Of a stretch of 23,291 bases of DNA, positions 23,192-23,291 are shown piece by piece. The stretch is from Gallionellaceae bacterium (lineage in GTDB: Bacteria; Pseudomonadota; Gammaproteobacteria; Burkholderiales; Gallionellaceae). Both the position numbers and the translations under genes were made by a program. Position 1 is the stretch's first letter. Every line of letters starts with the position of its first letter. Below the pieces are notes generated by a model. That model ran no database searches. It worked only from the letters and a program-made list of their open reading frames with translations, and was not told the DNA's origin. The DNA lies in NCBI GenBank assembly GCA_003445795.1, contig DMCN01000066.1, positions 1 through 23,291 of the forward strand, written 5' to 3'.

Positions 23192-23206
23192 CGCCGCGAA
23201 GCGGCG
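23192..23206. repeat. Perfect GC hairpin downstream of ubiX
   Basis: CGCCGC, a GAA loop and GCGGCG form a six-pair GC stem adjoining the preceding repeat motif. No T-run follows, so it is not a classic terminator on the plus strand. It more likely belongs to the repeat element. Confidence 0.5.
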
Positions 23207-23231
23207 TGCTGAATGAGCGAGTTGCTTCAAT

Positions 23232-23291
23232 CAAAAGAAAAACCGTCGGGGGTTGCCCGACAGCAAGTTACTTTCTTTTGCTTCGCCAAAA
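23232..23291. repeat. Nested inverted repeat continuing past the window end
   Basis: CAAAAGAAA (23232-23240) pairs with TTTCTTTTG (23272-23280). Inside it GTCGGG (23245-23250) pairs with CCCGAC (23256-23261). The last bases, TTTTG-CTTCGC-CAAAA (23276-23291), begin a second palindrome that is cut by the window edge. The sequence resembles intergenic repeats common in proteobacteria. Confidence 0.6.

Noticed and set aside
1..23291. CRISPR array, tRNA, rRNA, transposase or prophage
   Set aside because: No regularly spaced repeats, no cloverleaf-like sequence and no transposase, integrase or phage protein was found; gene order is housekeeping apart from the pilin region and intergenic repeats.

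Overview
The window is a GC-rich, tightly packed chromosomal segment of a Gram-negative proteobacterium, most likely a betaproteobacterium of the Nitrosomonadales/Gallionellaceae kind. The evidence is an Lpt/Kdo lipopolysaccharide operon fused to an rpoN-hpf-ptsN-hprK-rapZ cluster. HprK beside ptsN is a betaproteobacterial trait, and adjacent birA and coaX genes fit the same group. The order assignment is inference; no rRNA or tRNA gene is present to anchor it.

Left part (1-10069, all on the minus strand). In transcription order these are an orphan membrane histidine kinase, the DEAH RNA helicase hrpA, malate:quinone oxidoreductase mqo, an unrecognised 79-residue protein, a patatin-like phospholipase, birA and coaX, the last cut by the window edge. 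Patatin and birA overlap by 4 bases, and birA and coaX are 1 base apart, so these three probably form one transcript.

Middle (10070-14137). Two paralogous type IV pilin-like genes lie on the plus strand, separated by a strong intrinsic terminator. Each has its own -24/-12 (sigma-54) promoter; the first matches the consensus exactly. The histidine kinase is divergent from the first pilin. A Kef-type cation/proton antiporter converges on the second pilin, and the two genes share a CTAG stop. Between the antiporter and kdsD is an imperfect palindrome of about 88 bases that looks like a dispersed repeat.

Right part (14138-23157, all on the plus strand). kdsD-kdsC-lptC-lptA-lptB make and export lipopolysaccharide. 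They run directly into rpoN, hpf, ptsN, hprK and rapZ, a regulatory block covering sigma-54, ribosome hibernation, nitrogen-type PTS and an RNase adapter. Then come a membrane-anchored NusG-domain-II protein, a Gx-family membrane protein and ubiX, all coupled by overlaps or near-overlaps. The NusG-II/Gx pair resembles the EetA/EetB pair of flavin-based extracellular electron transfer loci in Firmicutes.

The last 130 bases hold dispersed-repeat-like palindromes, and the window ends inside one. No stretch longer than about 290 bases lacks a gene. No CRISPR, transposase, prophage or structural RNA gene was seen. The most interesting points are the sigma-54 control of the pilin pair in a window that also encodes RpoN, and the EetA/EetB-like pair beside ubiX. 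The rest is mostly conserved housekeeping content.
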